A stretch of DNA of 64,000 nt from an uncultured Photobacterium sp. (GTDB taxonomy: Bacteria; Pseudomonadota; Gammaproteobacteria; Enterobacterales; Vibrionaceae). Positions within the stretch are counted from its first letter, which is position 1, and each line of letters begins with the position of its first letter. Shown here one piece after another: positions 36,394 through 44,639 of this stretch. The stretch is taken from the NCBI RefSeq assembly GCF_947502415.1, contig NZ_CANMZV010000003.1:225492-289491 (forward strand). Reading direction: 5' to 3'. The notes under the pieces were generated by a model. The model saw nothing but the letters and a program-made list of their open reading frames with translations. It did not search any database and was not told where the DNA came from. Made by a program: the position numbers and the translations under genes.

Positions 36394-38562
36394 TTAGGCC
36401 TCAATGTAGCTTTGGTAAAACTTATCCAATCCTGTCCAGTTTACCTGACGGTGCGCCTTACGTCGCTCAACATATTCTGCCAACCGTGACTCCAGCAGCG
36501 TTGGCGCAATCCCTTTGCTCTCCAATCGCGCTTTGGCATTTGGGTAAGCCAGCGTCACAAGGTCGGCCTCTGCTGCAATGGCAGCTTTTGCTGCACCGCT
36601 GGCAGAATCAGCTTGCTTGAGACGAGCTTGGTAATAGTGGTATTCCAGGCAGGTATCGATGTCACGCTCCACGGCAATCCAATCGGTAGGTCCAATGCCT
36701 TTTAAGCTCTCAGGCGGAAAAGAAATACGCACCAATGAACGAATGGTTTCAGCTACCACGGTCTTACGGTGCGTCTCATCATCTTGTAGAGTGGGAATGA
36801 CGGATTGCGCTAGGCGCAAATATAAATCGGTTAAATCACCTAACGGATCATCCAAGGCGATAAACTGATGCATACAGCAACTCGGTACCTGATATCGATA
36901 ATCATCGATGACCTTGCGCACCAATGGTGACATTAACCCATGCTCATCGTGTTCAGTAATAGCGCTGGATGCACAGCTCCAATCAAAAACAGATAAGTCC
37001 ACTTCTCCCACATCGGTTACCACGGCGTCGATGTGAGCTATGTCACTGCAGTGCTGCGTACTGGTTACGTCACGTAGCCAATCTTGTCTTGCCTGTTCGT
37101 TATCGAGGTAAAAGTCTTGAACCCGCTGTGTCCAGCGCTGGCTAGAGAATCCCACGAAATAAGGGCGATCTGTCTGGTAGAGCAAATGAGACTTGGCTTT
37201 CTCTGCAACAGCACCGCGTCTTTCCTCGGCGCTGTCCCCCACAAATCGAAACAACTCGCTTTGTAGCACTTGATACTCTTCCACCGACCATGTTTGTGTC
37301 TCGGGGTCTTGTGATAAAGCGTATAGCCAGCCATCACGTAACTGACGCAACGTGTAAGGCGTTTTGTCCGAGCGTAACACGCCCCCAGAGAACACCTCCA
37401 TGTCATCAATAGGATGCAGTCCCTGTACCACGTCATCTTCAAGGGTTATTGGGTCTCGCTCATCAATGGCATAACGCACTGGCGCGAGAGCAGAGAAAGC
37501 AGTCAAACTGGAGCTTGCGACTTTCACTACAGGAAACGGCGCATCACGGCATACGTCTCCAATTGAAAACAGGCCTTCCCCTAACATCAAACTCGACGAT
37601 GGGTAACCTACATCCATACCATGATTGTAGAGGCTGACAGGCTCTAGATGAATGCGCACACCGCTATCAAGTAAGGTGGTTTCTCCTTGCCTGTACGGGT
37701 TAAATGCCAACAGTCTGTCCAAAGAGAGGCCGTGCTGCTGAGCGATGTCTGCGAGTGTTTCCCCTTCAGCCACCACATGGTATTTACGCTGACCTTGCTC
37801 TTGCGTTAACGGCACCAATGCCGCCATATCGAGTTTCACCCCATGTTCAGTTAAAAAGGCATTATCGACCGCACTGATGGTTTGGTCATCCATCGCTTCT
37901 CGACTGAACAACAAATATTGGTCGGCCACCGTTTGTCCGCCGCGTTTCCATAGCGCTAAAATAAAATCCAACGGTGTTGGTCTTACCCCAGCAGGTATCG
38001 GATTCATCGCCCCCGCTCGGCTCTGCGTTAACTCGAAATGGTAGGCACTGCCCCCTTGGCAGCGATATTCATGCAGCAGTTGCCCATCTAAAAAGTGGTA
38101 CAGGAACCCTTCTGTAGGTAGCCCCAGCACTTCACCCAGTTGTATCGCCGGACGAACCGGAATAAAGGCATCTTGGATAGTCAGGTTATCTTTGTCTTGG
38201 GAGGGGACGCTTTCAAAGCCGAATTGAGTCGAGGTCTGACCATACCAACCGACCGATAAACGTTTATCTTCTTGTTTTTTCACCGAAGCGATGCTTTGAG
38301 TATGCTGACCAACGGTCACATCGCGCCACTGGCTAACCTGCGGCTCCTGAGATGTTTGCTCTAAAGAGCGTGATATAAAAGGCTTCACTGCCTTTTTAAA
38401 TAGTGAATTGGAACACGCAAACTCGACCCCATAAGCAAACGCAGGCTTCTCTTCTACGGGCGGCGAAACCAGCGGTGCAGAAGTAGTAATAGGCTTGTCT
38501 TCAATGATGGGTTTGTAGCCCGCCTGAACCACTTTACTGGGTTTAGGAATATTGAGAGGCAT
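36394..38562 (-). CDS. N-terminal half of a VasX-like type VI effector with LysM domain
   Basis: 722-residue frame starting at ATG 38562 and ending at TAA 36394. It has a Pro-rich N-terminus and a LysM-type motif at about residues 257-305 (YHVVAEGETLADIAQQHG). A later segment, TPYTLRQLRDGWLYALSQDP, resembles the VasX N-terminal region in which a reactive loop and a Gly-Trp-Leu-Tyr strand are conserved. VasX is secreted by type VI systems and permeabilises target inner membranes. No hcp, vgrG or adaptor gene is intact next to it, so it would rely on a core system elsewhere. The stop falls in mid-protein relative to homologues, so this is probably a truncated effector. Confidence 0.7.
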   Translation of the reverse strand: MPLNIPKPSKVVQAGYKPIIEDKPITTSAPLVSPPVEEKPAFAYGVEFACSNSLFKKAVKPFISRSLEQTSQEPQVSQWRDVTVGQHTQSIASVKKQEDKRLSVGWYGQTSTQFGFESVPSQDKDNLTIQDAFIPVRPAIQLGEVLGLPTEGFLYHFLDGQLLHEYRCQGGSAYHFELTQSRAGAMNPIPAGVRPTPLDFILALWKRGGQTVADQYLLFSREAMDDQTISAVDNAFLTEHGVKLDMAALVPLTQEQGQRKYHVVAEGETLADIAQQHGLSLDRLLAFNPYRQGETTLLDSGVRIHLEPVSLYNHGMDVGYPSSSLMLGEGLFSIGDVCRDAPFPVVKVASSSLTAFSALAPVRYAIDERDPITLEDDVVQGLHPIDDMEVFSGGVLRSDKTPYTLRQLRDGWLYALSQDPETQTWSVEEYQVLQSELFRFVGDSAEERRGAVAEKAKSHLLYQTDRPYFVGFSSQRWTQRVQDFYLDNEQARQDWLRDVTSTQHCSDIAHIDAVVTDVGEVDLSVFDWSCASSAITEHDEHGLMSPLVRKVIDDYRYQVPSCCMHQFIALDDPLGDLTDLYLRLAQSVIPTLQDDETHRKTVVAETIRSLVRISFPPESLKGIGPTDWIAVERDIDTCLEYHYYQARLKQADSASGAAKAAIAAEADLVTLAYPNAKARLESKGIAPTLLESRLAEYVERRKAHRQVNWTGLDKFYQSYIEA

Positions 38563-38640
38563 AATATTGAACCTGAAGACGAAAACAGGCTCAGATTGTA
38601 ACTAAAAACAAGGCATTTACACTCTAGTTATGTGCTCTTA

Positions 38641-38766
38641 TTTACCTATCATTTTCACTTTTATGCCTGTTGATGTGTCATTGATAGAATTAAAACTTAA
38701 CAGAGGGCCATTTACTTTTCTGTTGGACCACTTTTCGAGGGCATGTTTAAGCGGTAAGTGGATTTG
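38641..38766 (-). pseudogene. Gene fragment upstream of the VasX-like gene
   Basis: A reading of about 45 codons without a start (…SDNEQIHLPLKHALEKW…) ends at TAA 38641-38643, 78 bp before the effector start. It looks like the C-terminal remnant of a gene, perhaps the DUF4123 adaptor or VgrG that normally precedes vasX, joined to the broken tnsB. The identity is a guess from position. Confidence 0.3.
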
Positions 38767-38767
38767 T

Positions 38768-39112
38768 TCATTGTCGGAAGCATGGTTTCGGATAAGTTAT
38801 AAGTAATGAAGAGTATGAACTCCACCACTTCGCTAATGTCCTCCACTTGGGAGGTGGATATTCTATCTCTTTGGCAGCCTCAACCAGCAATGGCTCTAAA
38901 TTATTTTGCGTCCAACCACCAAGATGCTTTTCAACCCAATAAATATATTCAACCCTACGTCTGACTTCTGCTTAAATGTCACCAGGGTAAGATGCTAAAT
39001 CACGCTCAAAAAACTCAACCGACGAGTTTCCTTCTTCATCAGTTAACTCACACTTGGATGCAAATGGTGGCATCTCATCCTGAAACGCCCCAACACCGAC
39101 ACCTTTAGCCAT
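38768..39112 (-). pseudogene. Decayed tnsB (transposase) remnant
   Basis: Starts at ATG 39112 inside the end of tnsA (MAKGVGVGAFQDEM), as tnsA and tnsB commonly overlap. An in-frame TAA at 38972-38974 follows SYPGDI. The same frame then continues with AEVRRRVEYIYWVEKHLGG and PPPKWRTLAKWWSSY, which resemble the N-terminal helix-turn-helix region of TnsB, and stops at 38768. The catalytic DDE core is missing. So the gene carries both a nonsense mutation and a deletion. Confidence 0.65.
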
Positions 39113-39743
39113 CTTGACCACTCCAAATAACTGAGTGCAAACCAAGTTCGTCATTTACCAAATCTACAGATATCACACCTGATGACACCAAACTGAATGC
39201 AGATTTCACCATCAGACTCTGCTCTATACCTAGCTGCTTCGCAGCATCACTAACACTGATTTTTCCTACCTTTTTAACCAATGACAAAAGCCGGAAATGA
39301 AGAGTAGTAAACGACTGAAAACCGGAATAACGATGCAATATTTTTAAGTTATTTAGTACTGGATTAGCCCTGATTTGCTCCTCTGTCACCAATATCAGTG
39401 GGACACCAAGCTCTATTGCTTTTTCCTGTTTGACTTTGAAACGTTTAAGAAAATCTTGGGACCGGGTTTTCACGAAGGGCTTCACTTCAATCCACTTAAC
39501 AGCATCATTCTCAACTATCTGAAAATCAGGTGTATAAGGAAAATCTCGATCATCAAAACAATAAATAAAACCTTCTGGTTGGGCAATAAAAGAAGTTATG
39601 GATGGTGAGTATTCAAGGTGGAAACAGGTATCGAATTCCAGATATGACTCAACGGTCATTACCTGATTCATTTTGGCACTGACGAACTTAAAAAGGTTCT
39701 TAACGCGAGAATGTTTGAGCTGACGGCGGTACACGATGATCAA
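39105..39743 (-). CDS. tnsA: TnsA, endonuclease subunit of a Tn7-like transposase
   Basis: 212-residue TnsA-family protein, which in Tn7 cuts the 5' strands at the transposon ends. Its start, YRRQLKHSRVKNLFKFVSAK, is characteristic of the TnsA group found in ffs- and CRISPR-associated Tn7-like elements. The restriction-enzyme-like catalytic set is visible: Glu in VESYLEFD (near residue 32-36), Asp73 in YTPDFQI, and ExK at 86-88 (IEVKP). A winged-helix C-terminal region (VSDAAKQLGIEQ) would contact TnsC. It lies 103 bp inside the right end and reads inward, the Tn7 position. The reading frame is intact although tnsB is broken. Confidence 0.85.
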   Translation of the reverse strand: MIIVYRRQLKHSRVKNLFKFVSAKMNQVMTVESYLEFDTCFHLEYSPSITSFIAQPEGFIYCFDDRDFPYTPDFQIVENDAVKWIEVKPFVKTRSQDFLKRFKVKQEKAIELGVPLILVTEEQIRANPVLNNLKILHRYSGFQSFTTLHFRLLSLVKKVGKISVSDAAKQLGIEQSLMVKSAFSLVSSGVISVDLVNDELGLHSVIWSGQDG

Positions 39744-39774
39744 GCCCGTTTGTTGTTAAACTACAACAAAAATA

Positions 39775-39846
39775 GCTTATGCACGCTTATTGTGCCAGTT
39801 ATGTACGATATTAGAGAAGATATGCAGGATTATGGTGCAAACTACA
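39775..39846 (-). repeat. Right-end TnsB-type sites (two)
   Basis: The terminal site reads leftward TGTAGTTTGCACCATAATCC from 39846. A second site reads GGCACAATAAGCGTGCATAAG (plus positions 39776-39796). Both fit the left-end repeat pattern TTTGCACCATAAAGYGACAT with substitutions. Confidence 0.75.
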
Positions 39847-39856
39847 AACGCCAGAT

Positions 39857-39972
39857 GGGTGGAAGCCCCCACCAGCCACATCCCGGCACACACGTCGCCT
39901 GCTGCGGTTGCTCCCTTCCGGGCCTGGCCGAGTTCACAGGTTAGTGTTGCGGGAGGACCAATGGGGGCCTCC
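39857..39972 (-). ncRNA. ffs: Signal recognition particle 4.5S RNA
   Basis: The minus strand has a long self-complementary hairpin with ends GGAGGCCCCCA and TGGGGGCTTCC. The universally conserved apical domain reads AGGCCCGGAAGGGAGCAACC with the GGAA tetraloop, and the symmetric-loop partner GGCGACGTGTGTGCCGGG follows. This binds Ffh for co-translational membrane targeting. The Tn7-like right end lies 11 bp beyond its 3' end. The neighbours ybaZ, ybaY and tesB match the enterobacterial ffs neighbourhood. Confidence 0.95.
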
Positions 39973-40131
39973 ATAGATTCTTTGTCTCATTTCGAGAACG
40001 GGAGAGATTATCCGCTAACGCTCGCGACATTGCAAGGTCTCAATCTCTCCCAGCTGACTGACTGCTGATTTATTATCCAAAGCCACCGTTTTATACTGTG
40101 AAATTGGCATAACAACCAGAAATAAAAGAAG

Positions 40132-40866
40132 TTAGATCTCTTCTTCTGCTTCTTCCAACAGAAACTCCCCCAACAGTGCACCGCCCAATACCAGCAACCA
40201 GGCAACCAACACCGGACTAGGAACATCGAAGTATGGCACAAGCACCAAGGTTGCAAATCCGACCGCAGGCAGGATCCAAGCAAGACGTGGCACCCAGTCA
40301 CGCAACTTGCTCTTCATCATCTCCTGTATTGATGCGATAAGGCCGGTCACACACAGAGCAACAAGAGCAGCATGCTCCATCCCTCCGACCCAAAGCGGTA
40401 CGACAAGAAATAGCGGCCACCAGGTATTTCCGTGAACCGGACGCCAGCCTCGGGCAACATACCAGAGAAGGCTGACAGCCAACACCTGAATTACCGTTGA
40501 CGAAGCATGGCCTGGAAGCTTGCCCTCACCCTGCAGGGCCATCAGGCCAACGTCCATTGCCAGCACAACGGAAATAAGTAAGGCAGCAAGCTGCCAGCCA
40601 CTTTTAGGAGAGAAACTTACAGCAAAAATAGGTAACATCATAAAGATGCTAATCGACAGGGCCAGCGGCTGATCGGGCAATACGACACCATAAGCGCCAA
40701 GGCCAAGCAACAGCAGCCAGGCACGGACACCTCCTTGCGGCAATAGCCACAAGGCTGGGATAGCCAATGCCAGTGCGGGAAGCTCTCCGTGGCTATACCC
40801 CAAAGCACTGACACCCACTACGGTCAACACAATACTGACCACAACAAGTAACGCGGCATACAACAT
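40132..40866 (-). CDS. Polytopic inner-membrane protein of unknown function
   Basis: 244-residue protein starting at ATG 40866, chosen because it has a strong ribosome site (AAGGAGGTGCT); the 11 upstream codons are rejected. About eight hydrophobic helices cover nearly the whole length, with an acidic C-terminus (LLEEAEEEI). No transporter motif is recognised. It lies between ffs and the divergent ybaZ-like gene and looks like a core-genome gene of the family rather than transposon cargo. Confidence 0.8.
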   Translation of the reverse strand: MLYAALLVVVSIVLTVVGVSALGYSHGELPALALAIPALWLLPQGGVRAWLLLLGLGAYGVVLPDQPLALSISIFMMLPIFAVSFSPKSGWQLAALLISVVLAMDVGLMALQGEGKLPGHASSTVIQVLAVSLLWYVARGWRPVHGNTWWPLFLVVPLWVGGMEHAALVALCVTGLIASIQEMMKSKLRDWVPRLAWILPAVGFATLVLVPYFDVPSPVLVAWLLVLGGALLGEFLLEEAEEEI

Positions 40867-41018
40867 AGCAGCACCTCCTTGCGTTATCCGACAGCGCAAA
40901 AGGTAAAGCGTAAAATGAATCTCTGTCGGTATGTTTGTGATACTAAACTAAATATCTATCTGACCCCCATTAATTGACTCAGATTATTGTTCAGTTCGGC
41001 ACTAGTACAGGTATAAAT

Positions 41019-41324
41019 ATGGACGATTTTGCGAGCCAAATCTACACTCAGGTTCACCAAATTCCCCATGGAAAAGTGGCAACTTATGGTGATATCGCTA
41101 ATTTTTCTGGATTTCCCGGCTATGCCCGCCAGGTTGGCCGTTTAATGGCAATGCTCCCCGAAGGGTCAAAACTGCCCTGGCACCGAGTGATAAACGCCAA
41201 AGGAATGATTTCGCTGACAGGACATAACTTACAACGCCAGCGCCAGCGTCTGATTGAAGAAGGAGTCGAAGTTTCTGACGTTGGGAAAATAAAGTTGGCA
41301 AGGTATCGCTGGGGCGGGGGATAA
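41019..41324 (+). CDS. ybaZ: Alkyltransferase-like (ATL) DNA-damage recognition protein, YbaZ family
   Basis: 101-residue protein with the fold of the O6-methylguanine methyltransferase DNA-binding domain (IPHGKVATYGDIANFSGFPGYARQVGRL). The active-site Cys is replaced by Trp: LPWHRVI instead of PCHRV. It should bind O6-alkylguanine and recruit excision repair rather than repair directly. The start is ATG 41019, which gives the family length; the 15 codons upstream are unlikely. In Escherichia coli this gene is the neighbour of ffs. Confidence 0.9.
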   Translation: MDDFASQIYTQVHQIPHGKVATYGDIANFSGFPGYARQVGRLMAMLPEGSKLPWHRVINAKGMISLTGHNLQRQRQRLIEEGVEVSDVGKIKLARYRWGGG

Positions 41325-41390
41325 ACAACACTCCCAAGTTAGGCCCCTCAACAAAGGCCCGACTGAGGAAACAAAGAAACGTATACTGGT

Positions 41391-41810
41391 TTACTTAACC
41401 TTTATCAATACCAGGTTAAGCTTGGTTGTCGCGGCTGAGTCAGTGATCACCGGGTTGACAGTATCGGTAATAAACATCAGTTTATTATTCACTTCAATAC
41501 GGGCGCTGATGGCGTAAGTATGACCCGACTTGATTTCACTTTTGACGAAATTCAGGCTGAACTCGAACGGCACCTGCTTGCCATCGGCCATAAAGGCCTG
41601 GCTGCTGACTACTTCAGCCGGCGCATCCATCAGAGAGACATCAGACAACGTCACCGTAATGCGTGCATCATGCGGCAAGGCAATACGCTCTCGATACGTC
41701 AAAGATCCTTCCACTTGCGCCAGATCGGCATCCTGTTTAACCAAGTTAGTACATGCCGAAATAACCAATACCACAGCCAATGCCGCGATAAGTGTAAACA
41801 TCTTTTTCAT
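41391..41810 (-). CDS. ybaY: YbaY-family lipoprotein
   Basis: 139-residue exported lipoprotein starting at ATG 41810, with a basic N-terminus (MKKMFTLI), a hydrophobic core and the lipobox VISAC (Cys at about residue 20). The mature part is a beta-rich YscW-like domain (ARITVTLSDVSLMDAP, SFNFVKSEI-like strands). It is divergent from tesB, an order conserved with E. coli. Function not established. Confidence 0.85.
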   Translation of the reverse strand: MKKMFTLIAALAVVLVISACTNLVKQDADLAQVEGSLTYRERIALPHDARITVTLSDVSLMDAPAEVVSSQAFMADGKQVPFEFSLNFVKSEIKSGHTYAISARIEVNNKLMFITDTVNPVITDSAATTKLNLVLIKVK

Positions 41811-41931
41811 CACTCTCCCCTTACAACCTGAACACCTGCTGACAAGACATTGATTTCCCATCAACTACACTTGCTTTGTACTAAGGCGTTCATAAAAATC
41901 GATTAATATTAACACAGAAAATGGAACTCCG

Positions 41932-42789
41932 ATGAGCAAAGAACTGAATGAACTTCTCACTCTTTTACACTTAGAGCAGTTGGAGCAAGGTTTATTCCGA
42001 GGCCAAAGTGAGCATTTAGGACTTCCCCAAGTCTATGGGGGACAGGTTATTGGCCAATCACTGTCTGCCGCCAAAGAAACGGTTGACGAAAACCGTCAGG
42101 TTCACTCTTTCCACAGCTATTTTCTCCGCCCGGGCGATCCACAAAAACCTATCATCTATGACGTTGAAAACCTGCGGGACGGAAGAAGCTTCAGTACACG
42201 ACGAGTCAAAGCGATCCAGTTCGGACGGCCAATTTTCTACCTGACCGCCTCCTACCAAGCTGAAGAAGACGGTTTTAGCCACCAATCATCCATGCCTGAG
42301 GTACCGCCACCGGAATCCCTTAAGTCAGAACAAGCTCTGATCCAATCGATAGCTGAGCACCTACCGGATAAAGTCGTGGATGCTTTTTGCCGGGAGCGGC
42401 CGATTGAAGTGAGGCCTGTCACCGTTGTTAACCCGTTGAAGCCGAAACCTGAAGCGCCGAAACAGTACCTGTGGATCAAGGCCAATGGTGAAATTCCCGA
42501 TGATCCCCGAATCCACCAATATGTTCTGGCCTATGCCGCAGACTGGGGATTTCTGGTTACAGCCTTGCAGCCACACAGCGTGACTCTGCTGACACCAAAA
42601 CTAAAAGTAGCAACAATAGACCATTCAATGTGGTATCACCGCCCATTCCGCATGGATGAGTGGCTGCTCTATGCTATTAACAGCCCATCAGCCAGCGGTG
42701 CCCGCGGACTGGTGCGTGGTGAGATTTATAATCAGAAAGGAGAGCTGGTAGCTTCGGCAGTTCAGGAAGGACTAATGCGCCAGTCTTAA
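41932..42789 (+). CDS. tesB: Acyl-CoA thioesterase II
   Basis: 285-residue double hot-dog thioesterase that hydrolyses medium- and long-chain acyl-CoAs to free acid and CoA. Visible features are [18 protein letters not shown], the [12 protein letters not shown] segment of the first hot-dog and [18 protein letters not shown] of the second. Catalysis in this family uses an Asp/Gln/Thr network. The length equals that of the family. The gene is monocistronic between ybaY and decR. Confidence 0.95.
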   Translation: MSKELNELLTLLHLEQLEQGLFRGQSEHLGLPQVYGGQVIGQSLSAAKETVDENRQVHSFHSYFLRPGDPQKPIIYDVENLRDGRSFSTRRVKAIQFGRPIFYLTASYQAEEDGFSHQSSMPEVPPPESLKSEQALIQSIAEHLPDKVVDAFCRERPIEVRPVTVVNPLKPKPEAPKQYLWIKANGEIPDDPRIHQYVLAYAADWGFLVTALQPHSVTLLTPKLKVATIDHSMWYHRPFRMDEWLLYAINSPSASGARGLVRGEIYNQKGELVASAVQEGLMRQS

Positions 42790-42845
42790 TTTTGAAAATG
42801 CAACAGAGGTAGCCCGGCAACCTCTGTTTGCAATAGTAAGGAAAT

Positions 42846-43307
42846 TTAAACAGGCAAAGCCGTTGTGTACTTCAGCGGCTCCATCGCAAACGTGGATGTC
42901 ACGTTTGTCAGCCCTTCAATACTATTAACCAGCTTTTTATAAAACTGATCAAAAGCCGCCATATCGGCAACCTGAACCTTCATCATGTAGTCATACTCAC
43001 CTGCCATACGGTAGAACTCCATCACTTCAGGAAACTCAGACACCGTTTCGACAAAACAGCGATACCACTCCTTAGAGTGATTACTGGTTTTGATCTGAAC
43101 AAAAGCGGTAAACGACAAACCTAGCTTGATGGGATCCAGCAGTGCGACACGCTGGCGCAAAACCCCACTCTCTTCCAAACGCTTAAGACGCTTCCAGCAT
43201 GGTGTCGTGGTTAAGTTTACCGCTTCAGCCAGCTCGGCCAGAGCCAGCGTGCCATCTTGTTGAAGCATCCGTAGTAATGTTCTGTCCGTACAATCCAAAT
43301 CGGCCAT
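42846..43307 (-). CDS. decR: Lrp/AsnC-family regulator DecR (cysteine-responsive)
   Basis: 153-residue regulator with an N-terminal helix-turn-helix (residues about 1-60, [20 protein letters not shown]) and a C-terminal RAM ligand-binding domain ([21 protein letters not shown]). The sequence closely resembles E. coli DecR (YbaO), which senses cysteine and activates cysteine detoxification genes. It is divergent from a PLP-dependent cysteine synthase-like gene, its likely target (inference). Position near tesB/ybaY matches the E. coli map. Confidence 0.88.
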   Translation of the reverse strand: MADLDCTDRTLLRMLQQDGTLALAELAEAVNLTTTPCWKRLKRLEESGVLRQRVALLDPIKLGLSFTAFVQIKTSNHSKEWYRCFVETVSEFPEVMEFYRMAGEYDYMMKVQVADMAAFDQFYKKLVNSIEGLTNVTSTFAMEPLKYTTALPV

Positions 43308-43476
43308 GGCATTATCCCTTACAATTTATATGGAGAATTATTTTCTCCATTTTAGCGAAAGCAAAGCAAACAAAGCAAAGCTTTTTCCTCCGGCTACAGT
43401 ACTATGCAGACAATTACCGACAAACAGTATCCATGCTGGCAGTTCCAGCCGAAATGACTGATTAAGAGGAAGAAGC

Positions 43477-44541
43477 ATGAACCATCACTCGCAGTGGATT
43501 AACATCGCCATCCGGAAAATCGAAGCGGACTACCAGCGTTCTGCGGACACCCACCTAATCAAACTGGATCTCCCTTGCATTGATGGTATTGATATTTACC
43601 TGAAAGATGAAAGTACCCATCCGACTGGCAGCCTGAAACATCGCCTGGCTCGCTCCTTGTTCCTGTATGCACTTTGCAACGGCTGGGTCAATCAAGACAC
43701 CACCATTATCGAATCATCATCAGGCAGCACAGCGGTGTCGGAAGCCTACTTTGCCCGTCTGCTCGGCTTGCCGTTTATTGCGGTAGTCCCGCGCAAAACC
43801 GCGAGCAAAAAAATCGAACAAATTGAATTCTATGGTGGCCGTGCTCATTTCGTGGACAGCCCAAGTGAAATCTATGATGAATCTCGCCGCCTGGCCAAAG
43901 AACTCAATGGCCACTATATGGATCAATTTACCTTTGCGGAAAGGGCGACTGACTGGCGCGGCAACAACAATATTGCTAACAGCATTTTCGAGCAGATGAA
44001 GCTTGAAGAGCACCCGATTCCAACCTGGGTGGTGATGAGTCCGGGAACCGGGGGCACATCCGCCACTATCGGCCGTTATATCCGCTATCAGAAGCACGAT
44101 ACCCAACTCTGTGTCGTTGATCCTGAGAACTCGGTTTTCCACGACTATTTCAAAACCCGCGACAACACGCTGACCAGCGATACCGGCAGCCGTATCGAAG
44201 GGATCGGCCGCCCTCGGGTTGAGCCTAGCTTTATTCCCGATGTCGTTGATGAGATGCGCACCATTCCGGACGCGGCCAGCGTTGCTACCGTGCACTGGTT
44301 GGAAAAGCTCCTGGGACGCAAGGCCGGCGCATCAACCGGAACCAACCTGTATGGTGTACTTCAGCTTGCCAGCGAAATGAAAGCGCGTGGCGAAACAGGC
44401 TCGATTGTCACCCTGCTATGCGATAGCGGCGAGCGCTACCTGGATACCTACTTCGACTATCAATGGGTAAGCGACAACATTGGTGATATCTCGGGCTATA
44501 TCAGCCAGCTTGAAACCTTCGAGTACACTGGCACACTGTAA
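43477..44541 (+). CDS. PLP-dependent cysteine synthase-family enzyme, probable cysteine desulfhydrase
   Basis: 354-residue fold-type II PLP enzyme. The PLP lysine lies in [11 protein letters not shown] (near residue 49), the substrate loop in [11 protein letters not shown] (near 79-89), and the phosphate-binding loop in [12 protein letters not shown] (near 189). It has a longer C-terminus than CysK. The divergent DecR-type regulator suggests breakdown of cysteine to pyruvate, ammonia and sulfide rather than synthesis, but cysteine synthase activity cannot be excluded from sequence. A strong terminator follows at 44571. Confidence 0.8.
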   Translation: MNHHSQWINIAIRKIEADYQRSADTHLIKLDLPCIDGIDIYLKDESTHPTGSLKHRLARSLFLYALCNGWVNQDTTIIESSSGSTAVSEAYFARLLGLPFIAVVPRKTASKKIEQIEFYGGRAHFVDSPSEIYDESRRLAKELNGHYMDQFTFAERATDWRGNNNIANSIFEQMKLEEHPIPTWVVMSPGTGGTSATIGRYIRYQKHDTQLCVVDPENSVFHDYFKTRDNTLTSDTGSRIEGIGRPRVEPSFIPDVVDEMRTIPDAASVATVHWLEKLLGRKAGASTGTNLYGVLQLASEMKARGETGSIVTLLCDSGERYLDTYFDYQWVSDNIGDISGYISQLETFEYTGTL

Positions 44542-44570
44542 TTTAACCTCACTACCGCTATCTTCTTTTT

Positions 44571-44600
44571 GCCGCAGCCAGACTGCGGCTTTTTATTTTT
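44571..44600 (+). terminator. Rho-independent terminator after the PLP enzyme gene
   Basis: Stem GCCGCAG / CTGCGGC (44571-44577 and 44583-44589) with a 5-base loop, followed by TTTTTATTTTTCC. It lies 30 bp after the stop at 44541. Confidence 0.9.
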
Positions 44601-44639
44601 CCTGTTTCACTATTTCCGCCCCCTGAAACTTTTCTCTAA

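Larger units (their letters stand above)
29889..39846. mobile_element. Tn7-like transposon inserted at the SRP RNA gene (9,958 bp)
   Basis: The left end starts TGTTGCTTGCAACATAAAGTGACATAAG at 29889 (motif positions 29889-29916). The right end is the inverted TGTAGTTTGCACCATAA reading leftward from 39846. Both are flanked by the direct pentamer AACGC (29884-29888 and 39847-39851), the expected 5-bp Tn7-type duplication. Repeated TnsB-type sites lie inside both ends. tnsA sits next to the right end reading inward, and the right end is proximal to ffs, the usual Tn7 orientation relative to its attachment gene. Cargo is an 882-residue repeat protein, a 44-residue mini-gene, and a VasX-like effector with its immunity gene. 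tnsB is broken and tnsC/tnsD are absent, so the element is probably immobile alone. Confidence 0.85.

Noticed and set aside
39720..39950. CRISPR array or Cas genes associated with the Tn7-like element
   Set aside because: ffs-located Tn7-like elements sometimes carry type I-F3 CRISPR-Cas, so I looked for direct repeats with spacers and Cas frames between 29889 and 39846. None is present.
43477..44541. Calling the PLP enzyme CysK or CysM
   Set aside because: It is longer than CysK/CysM, has a different C-terminus and is divergent from a cysteine-responsive regulator. The specific reaction cannot be assigned from sequence.
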